NCBI GenBank assembly: GCA_003667245.1
Contig: RCNN01000025.1
Location: forward strand, 62,001-126,000
Origin: Heterostelium multicystogenum
Lineage: Eukaryota > Evosea > Eumycetozoa > Acytosteliales > Acytosteliaceae
Reading direction: 5' to 3'
Length of the DNA stretch: 64,000 nucleotides
Every line of letters begins with the position of its first letter. Positions within the stretch are counted from its first letter, which is position 1. Shown here one piece after another: positions 9,401 to 23,100 of this stretch. The notes under the pieces were generated by a model. It did no database searches. It was not told where the DNA came from and saw only the letters and a list, made by a program, of their open reading frames with translations. The translations under genes and the position numbers were made by a program.

Positions 9401-12090
9401 GGATTACGTAGGCAGCGAAGTCTCTATATTCAACACTGAAATCACCTCAAACTTCTACTTGCTTAATCCATTCTTGTCAGTTGAAAGTACTAAGCTCTAT
9501 ATGCAAAACGTACGCTATCATTTAAACAAGGGAAGATTAAAATTCGATTCCTCTTACGTATATATCAGCAATAGCTCTTTCAATCAAAACCAACAAGACG
9601 ACATCCTCATAGATGTATCGGATACCAGTCTCAAAATAACCAATACAACTTTTCTTGAAAATGGTTCTAGCCACCAAGAGGCACTCATATTGGGACTAGC
9701 ATCAAAGATAGACATCGAAGGTTGTACATTTACTTCATTTAATAGTCCAATTTTCGACTGTGAATGTAGTCCATGGAAATTTAAACTTGCGAAACTCAAC
9801 TTTCCAAACAAACATGGTGTCGACTAGTCTGTTGGTCCTAAATCGAACCAAAACGGTGGAAATTATCAATTCATCATTTATGAACAATTTTGGATCATCA
9901 GGTACAGTCGCATTGTTCTTCAATTGCAAACAGGTCATTATTACAGATTCAAAGTTCCATAGAAACTTTGCCAAACAAAACAGCAGCTCCAACAGCACAT
10001 TTCCTTTACAGAAAATATGTAAATAGTGGAGGTGTCTTTCTTGCCTTAAATTCTGTTTTATGGGTAACTGGAAGCGAGTTTAAAACTAATTCAGCACTTG
10101 GAAAGGGTGGTGTAATTACAAACATTGGATCGACATCGCTATTTTCCAGCTGTAATTTCATTAAAAACTCGGTCAATATTGGATCTGGCGCAGTTTGCTT
10201 CACAGACACACCGACATGCATGATTGGAAACTGTACGGATAACAGCCCATGTGATTATACTCCAGTGTTAAACAATAGATTCAAACAAAATCTAGTTTCT
10301 AATGGATATGGAGACTATGTGGCCTCAAGTATGTAGCTGATGATAACCTACTAAATTTGATATAGTCTAATACTAATATTTGAATGATTTATATATAGGT
10401 GCAATATCGATGTCAATTTCGTTATTAAACTATAATGAAATACATCCTAATACTAGTTTTATTATTATGGTCAGTGAATATGACCAGTATGGACAGTCAG
10501 TACTGCTTCTAGACACTCCAATCTCAATAGTTTTGAATATAACCCTGGCCAATGGAACTACGTTCCAAACATTCCATATCCCCAGTACACTCCAAGGATT
10601 CTTTACACAATCCATAGCTCTAGATTTGCCAGTGGGGAACTGAATTAATATTCTTTGCATCCGCAACCAATGGATTTAATGCTTCCTTCTCAGTCAACAT
10701 GACACAATGCGAACCAGGATACATGCCAAGTCCAAACAACAATGCATGTACACAGTGTCCAACTGGATCGTATGGTTGGGATGGACACACATGTTACAGC
10801 TGTAAATACTATGGCTCTTCTCAAGTGATTTGCCCAGGTGGAACTTCGATTTCAGCAATGCAGGGTTGGTGGATTCTTCCCAACAGCTACCCAGCAAAAG
10901 TCTATGGATGTGACCCCAATATCTGTCAATTAAACCAATGTCGTGAGCATCAAACTGGTATCCTGTGCACTGAGTGCGAATCTGGCTACACCAAAGTCAA
11001 GATATTCTGTGAGCATTGTCCCTATACAGTTAATTACTACCTACTTTCAGGCTTGATATTATTCTTCTTTGCCTATATTATCTTTATGACAATGTATCGA
11101 TTGCCTTCAGCCACAGCCATTCTAAACTTCCTACTTTGTATCCAAGTAGTCGGTGTAATTTCTTTTGATATTCGATATTCCTTACTTCTCAATCTGTTCA
11201 ATTTCGATATCGATTACTATCCAACGACATGCTTATCAAATAAGCTTAATTACATTGGAAAGAAGGCCATTTCCTACATTCTAGTTACCGTAATAACTAT
11301 ACTCTGTTCCTATTTGACAATTGGCAAAGATATAGCATTAGCATTATTTGGAAAGTTTAGCCATTACATTGTCGAGAACCGCTTCAATAATGAGGTGTTC
11401 TACATTGTATATAGTCAGATCTTGACCATCTACACTCCGCTGGCATTCATGTCGCTCAGCTTGATCTCATGTTATCGAATTGGTGACGAGTATGTTCTCT
11501 CAATGGATGTCTCTGTGAGATGTTTTACAAGCACCCACTACCCATTGTTTGGTATTGCAATAGCCGTCATCATCCTCATCATCTTTGGTGCACCTTTCTT
11601 CATATTCATCCAATGGAGAAGTCAAAATAGGTACTATCTCAAAAACTTTTGCAAGAAATACCGTCCCGGATTTCAGTACTGGGACATTATACTCATCATC
11701 CGATCGCTTTGCTTTGTTGTAACGACCATCACAACAATCTACCATATCAATACAAAGGCCCTGATTCTCTCTACATTTGGATTGTTCTTTACCTGTATCA
11801 ATTGGTTGTTTTCTCCTTTCAAAGAAAAAGTCTCAACGATTTGGAAACACATTTCGGTCTAGTCCTATGCATATGCGCAATGGTTTTCAACTCAAGAGCA
11901 CTTGATAACAGTTCATTTACAGTCGGTGCAATTTTTTTCTGGTATTGGACTCCTATGCCTGGTTTCTTTAATTTATTATCTATTTACAAATATTAGATCC
12001 AAGAGTGCAGTAGTTAGCATGGTTAAAGATTGGGGAATTGAAGATCCAAAACGTAGCAAGAAAATAAAGAGGAACGCCGTTATCAATTAG
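6428..12090 (+). CDS. Large surface protein: beta-helix ectodomain plus multi-pass membrane tail
   Basis: The start at 6428 (MKQQHHHHQLLICISL) gives a signal peptide, which is better than the ATG 12 codons upstream. Exon 1 ends at 7363 and intron 1 is 7364-7440. The next exon begins ERDIYISSTGND...GTIDNPFCSLQRAI, the typical entry to a right-handed beta-helix. Many short 'N-S-x-F' type rungs with Asn-glycosylation sites follow to about 10330. Intron 2 is 10329-10398. A Cys-rich segment (about 10700-11030, with CPTGSYGWDGHTC and CTECESGY) precedes about seven hydrophobic segments (11030-11990) and a short basic tail ending at 12090. The product is therefore probably a plasma-membrane adhesion or receptor-like protein. 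The frame changes at about 6620, 6850, 7548, 8165, 9040, 9770, 9990, 10645, 11850 and 11930, with continuous protein character across each. I take these as sequence errors, but a pseudogene is possible. The ligand is unknown. Confidence 0.7.
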
Positions 12091-12343
12091 TAACTCAACT
12101 ACTAATAATTATGTCCTGACAATTATAGATAATTAGTTACTTCCTGATTAGATTCAGTTCCAAAGATGTAACAAAATATTTCTTATTTATTTAACATCGA
12201 GACTCAATCTTGACTGACTTCGAAATCATTACATGATTCTGAGGATTTTGGACTAACTAATTCAGATGCCTTTTTGCCTATATTATCTACTATCTTCATA
12301 AATGTATTTTTAATTTGATATTTATCTTCATGTTTAAAATCTA

Positions 12344-13171
12344 TTAGTGGATTTGAAGTATTCTAAATAATTTAGGTACCATACCGTCGATTTTTTTTGC
12401 TTCTTTCAAAGCTCCTTTTGATAATGCAATTCCAGATGAAAGAATATCTTCTAACATTAAGACTGTCTTATCTGGTTCATTCTGATCTGTCTGGGGAACT
12501 TCATCATTGTCAACATCCTCATCGCTCTCTTCAACTTTATTGTTTTCCTCTGAAAATGTGCTCGATAAGGGAGATTTAAGAGGTACCCTGTTCTCATCAA
12601 GGTAATTTCCACGCGAACTTTTAACGCTTAAAAATTCATTCTCATTATTTGGTTTTCTTTTAGTATTGGGTGAGGTACTTGAACTTGTTGATGACATTGG
12701 TGATGGAAATACATCTGATGCTGGACTTCCAAATCCAACCACTTTACAACTATCGACACCGTTATAAATCAATTCAGTCGGAATCTCTTTTCTTACAACC
12801 ACTGGTAATGATCCCAATACTACTCCATTTAACAGCTCTGCTGTTTTCAGCAGCCAGACTTGTCTCAAAAATAACCAAAGCATCTTTACAATGTTTATTT
12901 ATATTCTAATAGTATTATTATTAGAATGGGGGTGGATGGTTAGATGGATAGGATAGGTATATTGTGATAGATCAATAACATTTACTTTTAAAATAATGGT
13001 TTTAATTTTACCACAATAAGAGAATAACTTTACCACTTCTTCAACTCGGATTGATTTATCAATATTTGTTACCCAAACCATTAAAACAGGATTCTCCTCT
13101 GAGTTTTCCATTCTATCATTATCATTATTTAAGCTATTACTATTATTAATATTATTCATAGTTTTATCCAT
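12344..13171 (-). CDS. Vip1/BPA1-type RRM protein
   Basis: Exon 1 (13171-12986) carries an Asn-rich start and the first half of an RRM: RNP2-like VWVTNID, then the hallmark KLFSYCGKIKTI. The intron 12906-12985 is in phase. Exon 2 starts NINKHCKDALVIFETS, the RNP1-like strand, then reads AELLNGVVLGSLPVVV after removal of one A from a run near 12852. This RRM type (FFSFCGKI and a small 'LLNGATI' element) matches fungal Vip1 and plant BPA1-like proteins. The C terminus (VLMLEDILSSGIALSKGALK) also fits that family. A Ser/Pro-rich, acidic linker joins the two. It probably binds RNA or a protein partner; the target is unknown. It is tail-to-tail with the beta-helix gene (253 bases between stops). 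One homopolymer error breaks the frame. Confidence 0.78.
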
Positions 13172-13697
13172 TATTTATTGAATGATAAATCTTTATTAGT
13201 TTTAAATATGTTATAAAAATGTTTAATTTATAATCTTAAATTCGAAAATCGATTATTAAACAATTCTCTAAAAACTGAATCCAAAAGTAATAAAAACTTC
13301 CTATTTTGGAAAAAAATAGATTTAGATAACAACATTCTACTTTAACATTTAAGTTCAATTTTATCTTTTTTTTTTTTCTGAATACCAATCTATTTCAAAA
13401 AAATACCTATTCTCTCCAAATTTAAACGATTTTGAAAAAAACATATTATAAAGGTTAAAAACACTTATTAACCAACAAAAATAGAGATAATAACAGTAAA
13501 ATAGGGGGAATATCTTATACTACAAAAATTTTTATACAATTGGTGTGGTTCAACTAACCTTACCACTGATACTGTTACAATTTTTTGGAATCATCTGAAT
13601 TAATTATATTTTATAATTAAAAGAATCAGTTTATTAAGTTATTATCTTTGATTAAAAATATAGCTATTATTATTATATTTCTAAAAAATAATAAAAT
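13172..13697. other. Divergent promoter region
   Basis: 526 bases between the divergent RRM gene and a secreted-protein gene. AT-rich with A/T runs. No RNA gene or ORF was found. Confidence 0.5.
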
Positions 13698-14144
13698 ATG
13701 AAACTTTTTGTATTAATATCTTTCGTTTTATTAATGGTATCTATTTCCATTCAAATGGAACTCTACGTCAGAGAAAATGGAAAATGGAAACTGTTAGATT
13801 CTGATATGATCAATGAAGATTATATTAAAACCAAAATCGATGCACCAAAGAAATCTACGATCGATATCTTAAGTGTGTGTAACTCAAGTATAAAAGATAT
13901 AACTCAACATACTTATTCTGTTGATATTCGATCTGATGACCTAGAGGAGAAAATTGAAATTCTTTCCAATCTAAATCAACGATTATATATAGGATCAACA
14001 CCTCACAAGATTGCTTGGTGTGGAGATCAAGTTTTCAAGTTTACCATAAAGAACCACAACCGGTTATTGGGTGGTGATTATGTTCTTCATTTAAAACGAG
14101 AGAATCAATGTGACAAGTTGGATTTCTCAAGCATCAATAAATAA
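13698..14144 (+). CDS. Secreted protein of unknown family (148 residues)
   Basis: An intact single-exon frame from ATG at 13698. Residues 1-18 form a signal peptide (MKLFVLISFVLLMVSISI). The mature part is charged, with four cysteines (VCNSS, WCGDQ, NQCDK region). No further hydrophobic segment is seen, so the protein is probably secreted or lumenal. The predicted strand-rich pattern (HKIAWCGDQVFKFTIKNH, YVLHLKRE) suggests a small beta-sandwich, but no family is recognised. It ends only 49 bases from the stop of the opposing VPS13 gene, so the 3' ends of the two transcripts are likely to overlap. Confidence 0.75.
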   Translation: MKLFVLISFVLLMVSISIQMELYVRENGKWKLLDSDMINEDYIKTKIDAPKKSTIDILSVCNSSIKDITQHTYSVDIRSDDLEEKIEILSNLNQRLYIGSTPHKIAWCGDQVFKFTIKNHNRLLGGDYVLHLKRENQCDKLDFSSINK

Positions 14145-14193
14145 GCACCACAAGTTTGGTTTTTAAATGTTAATGGTTTTATTATTATTATGT

Positions 14194-17100
14194 TTAAATA
14201 TGTGAATAATGGTGTCCAAGTTTTTCATTGAACATTCTAAGAGCGTGATCTAATTTCATGTTGAAAATCATGTTGATGTTATCGTCATCGACAGGAATTG
14301 TCTTTGATCCAACTGAACGTTCTAGGAGAGTGAGATCTTGTGGTGGACTGAGTTTGAGTAGTAAACCGTTTCCGGGAACGAGCTTTACTTCTTTGATTAC
14401 ACCAAATGGAATTTGGAATAGGAAGGAACTTTGAAGGAAATTCTTTTTTAGATTTGCTATAGATAAGTCTTTGGTCTGAGATGATAACTGTACACTCATC
14501 ATTGACTGCATGATGCCAGATATAGTTGTCACCAGCATGTTTGCCTTTGTGAGCTGTCTTTAGGAGGAACCAACCTTCGGATTCAATTGGGTCGAATTGT
14601 CTAAGAACATTGTCAGCTCCGAAACAACGAGGTGGTCTTTGACGATCACGGAAGTCTTGAAGGTTAGTGGTATTTCTGATACCTTCGGTTGCCTTGGTTG
14701 TTAAATCAATAAAAGCAGTCGTTGGCTTAACAGCTACACCAACAACACCTTGAACGAGACCCTTTGCGAAACCAGCAATACCATCCTTCTTGGCACCCTC
14801 TACTGGTTGGTAACAATACCAGTGATACCTTGGAACAAACCTTTTCCAAATCCAATACCACCCATAGCCAAACCTTCACCGATATGTTTTGGTTTTTTGG
14901 CTTGTTGTGCCTTACGGTCCTGAAGATATTGGTCATCAAATGATAGAGTAGCGACACCAGTACCGATAGTACCTGTAATCTTGAGAGATTGTATTGAATG
15001 TACCATATACTGAATTCTTTACGAGTGAACTGGTTCCCTTAGCCAAACCTTTACCGAAATCAGCTGGTGATTTAACAAGACCTTGTGCTGGCTCGACAAA
15101 GAAATCTTGTACACCAGTACCAAAGTTTCTAAACAAACCAACTGGGTTACCAATCAAATCGATTGAACCAAGGATATTGTAGAACTGTCTCAATACTTGA
15201 GTGACATATGTTGTCTTTAGCTTGTCTACCATTGTGGTCCAAGAAGAGAATGGATGCTCCATCATGATACCCTGGAGGGTGAGGGGAGCACGATCCAGCT
15301 TGGTAAGTGTAAATCCAAGACCTTCGATAGAAGAGAGAATCTTTTGGTCGGTCTTGAATAAACCATCTCTCTGGAGAGAGAGGGTAATATTGACCTTAAT
15401 TGGATTGAGAACGAGTAGGGCAAAGTAGACCATTCTTAGAGCAGAGGTATCCATTGAGGGAGGGTGTCCAGTCAAAGATTGGATATAGATCTTTAACCTC
15501 TACCATCTTAGAATCACCCAGTGAGTTGGTAGATGATGATAGTTGATTGGCATTGACTGAAGATGACAATGAGGAGGAAAGGGATGAACTACTTGAATTG
15601 GTCAATTGACTAGTTGATTTTTGTTGATTACCAAAAATCGGGCAAACGACCAAAGAAATCCAACATTACCTTGAGCCAATGATCTTCTATCTCAATAGTC
15701 ATCTCTTGGATGAGAATTAGAGAAGTATCTAAAGTGATCAATGTTGTCAAATGAAGACTTGACAACAGAGAGATGCAAAAAGTCTTTCTTATTATCCTCT
15801 TTCATCACGCTATGGAGAAGAACAGGGAATTCAGTCTTTACCAATTGATTATCGATTTGTACATCCCAATCTTGACCTCAAGCGAATTCTCATAGTAGGA
15901 GTGCTGAAGTTGTAAGAAGAAATCTTTTAACGGTGACCAATGCAAGTTCCTTTTGGTGTATGGTCAATAATTGATAGCGATACACCTGACATTCTGATAA
16001 AGAACTGGAGTTCAGTTGAAGTATTATCCATTTTAGAGGTGGCGCTCTCCTTCCAGTGCTTGATTTGACGTTAGAGTTTACGGCTAGTTTGAAAACTTAA
16101 CGAGACGACTTGACTTTTCGATTGAGATAGTAACATATATGTCTGTGTTTTCCATGTTTACTTTTGTATCCAGTGATCTTATTGAGCTTTCAACTCCTTC
16201 TTTATTGGCTTACCATCAACGTAGGCAATGAGATTATAGACACCAGAAGGCTCATCCCATCCAAATGAATCGACTTGTCCAGGCTCGAGATGCATCAAAC
16301 TTGGAGAGGCTCGAGCAGTCTTTTGGTGATAGGAAATGGGGTATGTTTGTATTCGTTTTGTACTAAATAAGGTGGATTCTGTTTGCAATGAGTGGCACCA
16401 TAACATAAAGTGTACCTTGTTCTTCCTTAATATTAATGTGACACATGGTTGATGGCTTTGGCTTCCTCCTTATCACGAATTCTAACTACGATATCGTTGA
16501 CAGTGTCGACATAGAAGTTACCAGACCAGTTTTGGGTAGAGTTGACTTGACGAATGCATACCGATCGGTCTTCCTTATCGAACCAATGCATTGGTTTTGA
16601 ATTCATTGGGACCAAGAGTACAAATTTTTCTTTGACTTCTTCTTTCTTTTCAGTCTTTACTAGCTGTGCTACCTGGATCGGATATTCAAGTTTGTTTTGC
16701 ATGATGTACTTTGGGTACAAATGTAACAACCTTGGAAACTGCGAATTTGCTATTTTGACAGGAATTCAACACGATAGGCCAACTCATAGAGACGATCAAC
16801 ACCTTGGAGTGTGATGGTTCCAGTGTTTCCAACGGTACAAATGGGTGTGGATTCAGAGTATTTACGATCCTTTCCACCCTCGTTAACTCTCATCTTAATG
16901 CTTGAATTGTGATAGAGAACTGGTGGATGCATTTGTTCACTGTTGTTGCTTGGAATAACTATTTCTTCATTGTCACTGCTGTTACCCTTGACAACCAAAG
17001 GCAACATAGTATTGTTGACCAACCAATATTGACAATAGAAAGATAACACTCTAATATTTTTGATTTCTTCTGATCTCTCTATTTGGAGTACCATTTCCTT

Positions 17101-20100
17101 CGATGATGAGCTGAATTTGAAGCTTTTTAGCAATGCTTGGCGAAGATGCATCTCCAGATATCAAAGTATGAGTGGTCTCACCAAAGCTGTCTACATCTGC
17201 CGAGAGTAGCTGTCATTGATGAACCTGGTGCATAAGTGAAGACATCCAATTTGCATCCAGCCTCTACCTTAACGAAAACCTTGGTCGGAATTGTTAATCT
17301 TTGATAGAAATGGGTGCTGGGCAACAGATTTTCTAGTTGAACTGAGCATTGAAAGAAATCACATGAAGTTTGTTTCTTACTAAATTGTATGTTCGAAGTA
17401 TGTCCAATACGATGCTCTGAGTTGACAACAGAGATTGCTATAAAGGTAGGCTTGTTCATTTTTGTCGGCTACCTTTGAAAATACGGGCTATTTGGTTTTT
17501 CAATAGAGTACTTGTCTTTTTCTTTTTCCTTCTCACGTTCTTTTTCAAAGACAGCTGTCAACTCTGCAGGAGATATAGCATCTGACCATTGCTTGGCACC
17601 TGGAATTCTGAACCATGCCTTTTTCTTGAAGGTCGTTTGACGACCGATATTGGCAAAGGAGTATTTCTCACCATGAGCAAGAATTATACATGATTCATCG
17701 GTTTGATTCTCGTGATATTTCAATTGGATTGGTTGAATTGAACTATTAACAAATTGAACCAATGACCGGATTGAGACAATCTTGCTTCCATCTCTTTGTA
17801 GACGTACTTCAAACAATTACATCAATTGGATTATTACTGTTGCTTCCTGAGATTTCACCAATGGTTTGCATTGTATAGATTCTAAAACCAATAGAATCGA
17901 TAGATATTGACTCAACTTTTCCATTTGGCAAGAAAAAATATCGAGATTAGTCTTCAAACCAATACATGAATCACGAGACTTTGATGTCTTGATATGAACT
18001 GGGGATGTTTGATTGTTGGCAACGCTGTTGTCTTGAGTTAACATAATCCAATGAGGCAGTTGAAGCTGTTAAATTCGGTTCCAGTTGAATCCCAAATTAG
18101 GAGTGTGAATATTCAATCACTTGACCAGTAAGATTTTGAATCCAGTGAGAATGATACTTCTCATCATCCTTTAGTTGCTTGACACTTAAAGCCTCTGGCT
18201 TATCGGTTTTGATATATTTGGAAAGAATAGTATTGTTTGAAACAATACGATTTCCAAGTGAAGAGTTATTTTCACGGTCTTTCATCTTGATGAGATGGAC
18301 AGTAGAAGCTAATGTTTCAATTAGTGCATGTGATACATTGATGTTAAGGCATTCCTCTGGTGGCCATGAAAGTAGCTCTCATCTTTTGTCCTGTTCTCTT
18401 TACATCGAAATTGAATGACCAATCCTCGATAAATGGTTCAAACTTCATGTTGGCTTCATTGAAAATAATCTGATTTGAAGGTAACTGATGTCTTTAGCCT
18501 CTATATCACTTGACCAGTTCAAAACTTTTGCAGTGAGATCTGCAAGATAGACTTCAGCAATTGGGAGATAAAGATCCATTGATTCGTTGATAAGCAGTAC
18601 ACTCATAGATGGACAATCAAACTGAAGAGTCTCTGTAATCATGTAGATCTTTCCTCAACATCCTCAGAGGAAGTAACAGAAGCAGAGTTGACGGATGAAG
18701 TCAAGTCAGTAGCAGTTGCAGAATTGGAAAGAGAAGGCTGGATTGCATCTTTGACTGATGGTTGATTCTGTTGTTGGAAATTAAGATTCTGAACAATCTT
18801 CAAAATAGTGTTAATGTCTTCGTAGGAGAAATACCATTTAATGATTGAGCTGCTAACTGTGATTTTTTTGTTTCCAGTACTCTGAAGTCTCGTTTTCTTT
18901 GATATTATTGAACCTGATATGATCGATTGGTTTTCAAAATTTGAACTGGACGTGAAACAGAAACGTCGGACGAGTCAAGACTAGTTGGACGATAGATATT
19001 GACCTTGGTCTTTCTAAGTGAGACAATTGCATTCTCCATTCCCTTTGGATCACGCTTAAAGTAGACATGAACTTTGTCTTTGCAGCAGGCAAGGCAACGT
19101 GTGTTTGGTTGTGTTTCATTTTCCACCAAAGTTACTTCTGCATTGATTGCTAGTAGTGAGTGTGATCGAAGGAGTTCTCACAAGATCTGGATTGTATGCT
19201 CGAGTTTGGGCAAGGAATTTTGGACTCTTCATATCCTTGGCTTCTTCAACCTCTAAGAATTGCTTATCCTGTTGCTCTTGTTGGATTGGTTTTCAAGAAG
19301 AACTCTGAAATCAAGATCAATGAGTTGGGGACAAGAAGAGACATGGGTTGTTTATCTCAACATTGATGTATTGATCCACCCAAAACATTGTCTCTGATAT
19401 ATCCTAGATGAAGGAAATTAGATTTCTCTTGTTTCTTTTGGAATATTTTCAAGAAGATTTTGAAAATGTTGTTCGAGTTCTTTCTTGCATCGGAGAGCAT
19501 AATGGATTCCATGATGACTTGAATCTTAGTTTTCTTGTTCTCGGTCGATTTGAAATCAATGTAGATATTCTTGATTTCAAATGTAGCAATATCATTCTCT
19601 GGATTATAGATTCTGAATGTCAATGTTGGGAGTGAGAGTTTTAGTGCAAGTACAACTCTGCCCATTGTTCTTAACCACTTCTTGTTCAGCAAAGTAGGGT
19701 GTATCTGGATTTATAGGTGCTTGATTACTGACATTTTGGTTGTTGTCGTTGACTTCACCTATCTCTTGGTAACATTGTCAGCCAAAACGCAAGAAGAACA
19801 AGTACTGCTCTTGGTTCAACATAAAGTGGATGTGAGAGATATGGAGATCTATGAGGAGATCCTCCACATTGATCTGGAAGTTTGGAATCAAGAAACGTGT
19901 GATACCAATATTGAAATCCAACTCTTGGTAAGAAATGCGAACGACTCTCCACCATCTATAATAGTGATGTTGGTCTTTTCCAATTTGACGCTCATGATAT
20001 CAATAGGTTGATTGTTAACACTGTGATTTCCGAAATCGTTCGACACTATTACTTTTCCAAGCTCCATTTGGATCATATTGTTCGAATTGTATGCTTGTGG

Positions 20101-23100
20101 AACTCTAAATATAGGTGTATCCATTACAACATCGATCTTTGTACGATTTACTGCAACCTTTGCCTTCATTGGAGTAGCAGGTACACTAGCACCAGGACTA
20201 AGTGTCATGGGGTCATAGAAGTCATTACCTGTGGTGCTGGTGATGCTGGAACAAGTGCAACTGGTTTGTTCAAGATTGGATCAAGCATACCACCCAAGAA
20301 GTAGTTTTGGGTTTGTAAAAGGAAACCTACTTGAGCATTGACGATGATGGACTTGATATGTGCATCTACAGAACTGTCGTATCCAGGATAATTTACTAAA
20401 TTAGATGATGAGTTTGGAACTTGAATTGCAACATGTCAGAGTTAGCGTCGTGTGGCTTAACGACTTGTTTATAGAGTGAATCGCTGTGAGAATTTGTCAA
20501 ATCCTCCAAAACAATAGATCCAAGTGAACCTTGAACGATCATTCTGTTATCTTTATACATTGAAGTATTCACATTGATTTTGTTGATCGAGAATACTCCA
20601 AGACGACGATTGTTCTCTTGGTTCAAGAGAACACCCCAAACTATTGATGTTGGCAGTGACACGCAATGAGATAGTTTCATTGACAGGTCTCTTCTTTGGA
20701 ACCTTTTTAATGATTTTAATGGTCTTACAGTGGTAGTTGGACTAGGTTGAGCTGAAGTGGTTGGTGAGTATCTGGTGGTGAAATGACAGTACCATTGCTA
20801 TTTGTATAGGTAACAGGTGATGCTGGAGCAGCACTCATTCCACCTCTCAGAGTTCTCACGACTCTAGTTCTCTTTCCACAACCTTTACAGTAGAGGGTTT
20901 CAAGGAAATTGCTGGCTGGTCTGCTAATGATTGTACAACGACCAACAATTGGTGAATAGTGGGTGGATTACACACCAGGTAGAAAGAATTGAAATTTACA
21001 TCTAAACTCATATCCATCTTTTGATAATCAGGCGAATTCTATAATCATTATTGCATGAGTATAAAGAAGTGACTAGTTAACATATATTACTTACCAATTG
21101 GTATTGTTTGAAATTAATTGACACCAATGCTGATTGATTACCGATTCCTTCGATATCTTGAGATGGATTAGAGGTGGCTAGCTTCTTGAGAGAACTACGG
21201 GTGAAGAGATCATCAATGTCGAAACGCTTCAATTCAACATTACCAATAGCATCAAATGTACGTTGTACAAATGATACACCGAGTCCATCAATGGATACTC
21301 TAATCAAATCGGTATGTTCTCTGGAAATTGTCAAATTGATCGACTTCATTTCGAAATTCAGACTTAACTTTTTGTGATTCTTTAGTAGCTCCAGTGATGA
21401 TTCTTTATTTTGATCCTGATGGCTATATGATTAAATATTTAGATGTTAGATACATTTATAGTTAACTTAATTCTTAATTAGCTACTTACTTGTATAAATC
21501 GATGATTGCTTTCTTTGCTGGTTCAGATGCAACTGAAGCTGCGGCTGCATTGGATGTAATAGTTGGAGATGCTGGTGCTTGGAGGTCTTCTGTCAGTGTT
21601 CTTGCCATTGATAGTTAGCTGTTTGCACTTTTTATCGGAAAGTGCAATGTTCAATTGTGGAAGCTCACCAAACACTTTGATTTTGGTCAGGGTCAGACTG
21701 TCCTGTTGAATACAAGAGAAGATCTTGAGGTGAACATCGAACTGATTGATAATGTGTGTTTTGTTTTCTGTTTGCAGCTTCTTGTCATTCCATGAGTGAA
21801 TGTCATTGGTCAAGAGTAAACTGAATCGATTGGAGTGAAAGATTGAATTTATCGTAGAAATCATCTTCAGAGGTGTTTGAAACGATCTTTCCTTTTATGG
21901 CATTGTTGGATATGTCAGAGTTGATCTTAAAGTTACCAAGATCAAGGATCAAAGCGTTCGAGTTCTTTTGAGAGACGTTTTCTGGCAAAATAATAACTGG
22001 AGCATGGATGTTAACAGAGAGTGCCAAAGTTTTGTGGGTATCAAGTGCCTCTTGTAGCTGCATTTTGGTTTTCTCAGTGAAGTTTTCAATATAATCACCA
22101 GCCTTGTTTGTGATATTGGTGAGGTCAACGCTTTCCTTTGAGAAGAAATCGACAATCTTCATAATCAGTGGCTTTGGTGCAATTACTTGGAGTGGCTCCA
22201 TGTTCAACTCGATAAAGAGGTCAGAAGACTTGTCAAGGGGACTAGTATCGACAACGGCTGTCATAAAGGTCTGTGAAGATGAACTTGGAGCTGGTGCGAT
22301 AATCTTCTTGTAGTGAGTTTCTTTAGAGTACTGATCGTATACTTCAAACTGCTTGATTCCTGCAAGTACCTTAACACCATCCTTTCGTTGTTCGAGTCGC
22401 ACCGACAATGAAGTGTAGATGGCATCGATAAATGGCAAGTCATTTTCCACCAACTGCATGGAAAACGATTTGATTGTAAGGTTAGCGACCACTTTGTTCC
22501 AGTCGGGTGGTTCTTCAACCGACTGTATTACATCTGAATACTCGATGGTCTTATAGAGTTCGTCACGCTCTGTATTGGAGAGTTGTACAATAGGTGCTGC
22601 TTGCTCGTCCTCTTTTTTCTTGGTGTTGAAGAGATTGGTAAAGAATCCACGCTCCTGTTTCTTGCTATCGAGGAAAATCCTTTCTGACTTTATTCTTCTC
22701 GGTCTCCTTCTTGATCTCAGCGTAGGCAAGAGAACGATAGAATACAATGTCTTCAAACGACAGCTTTTCTTCGAGTTCTGCCAGTTGCTGGACCTCTTGC
22801 TTGTTTAGTGACTGCAGCCATTGAATGTTGGGTAGTGAACGTTTGAACAAGCCCACATACTTGATACGATCTCTTCTACGCTCCAAGAAATATGGCCATG
22901 AGGACTGTATCTCTTCAGACGAATCTGTTCGAGTGTAACTTGTCCAGCATATCTCCACCATGCCGAAGGGTTCTCAGACACCTTGAATTGTGGTCTGTAC
23001 TTCAAATATTTAATATCTCTCAGGTATTCATTTGTAAACTGCAAAATATTAAGAATGCAGTGGTGCTGTTGCGAGGATAACGCACAAAACAATGTCGGAG

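Noticed and set aside
13541..13590. Possible dictyostelid class I small RNA (GGTTCAACTAACC region)
   Set aside because: The conserved 11-base class I motif and the upstream promoter element are not present.
15396..15653. Several separate small genes in 14-24 kb
   Set aside because: All minus-strand pieces align in order along one VPS13 protein; the breaks are frameshifts and short introns.
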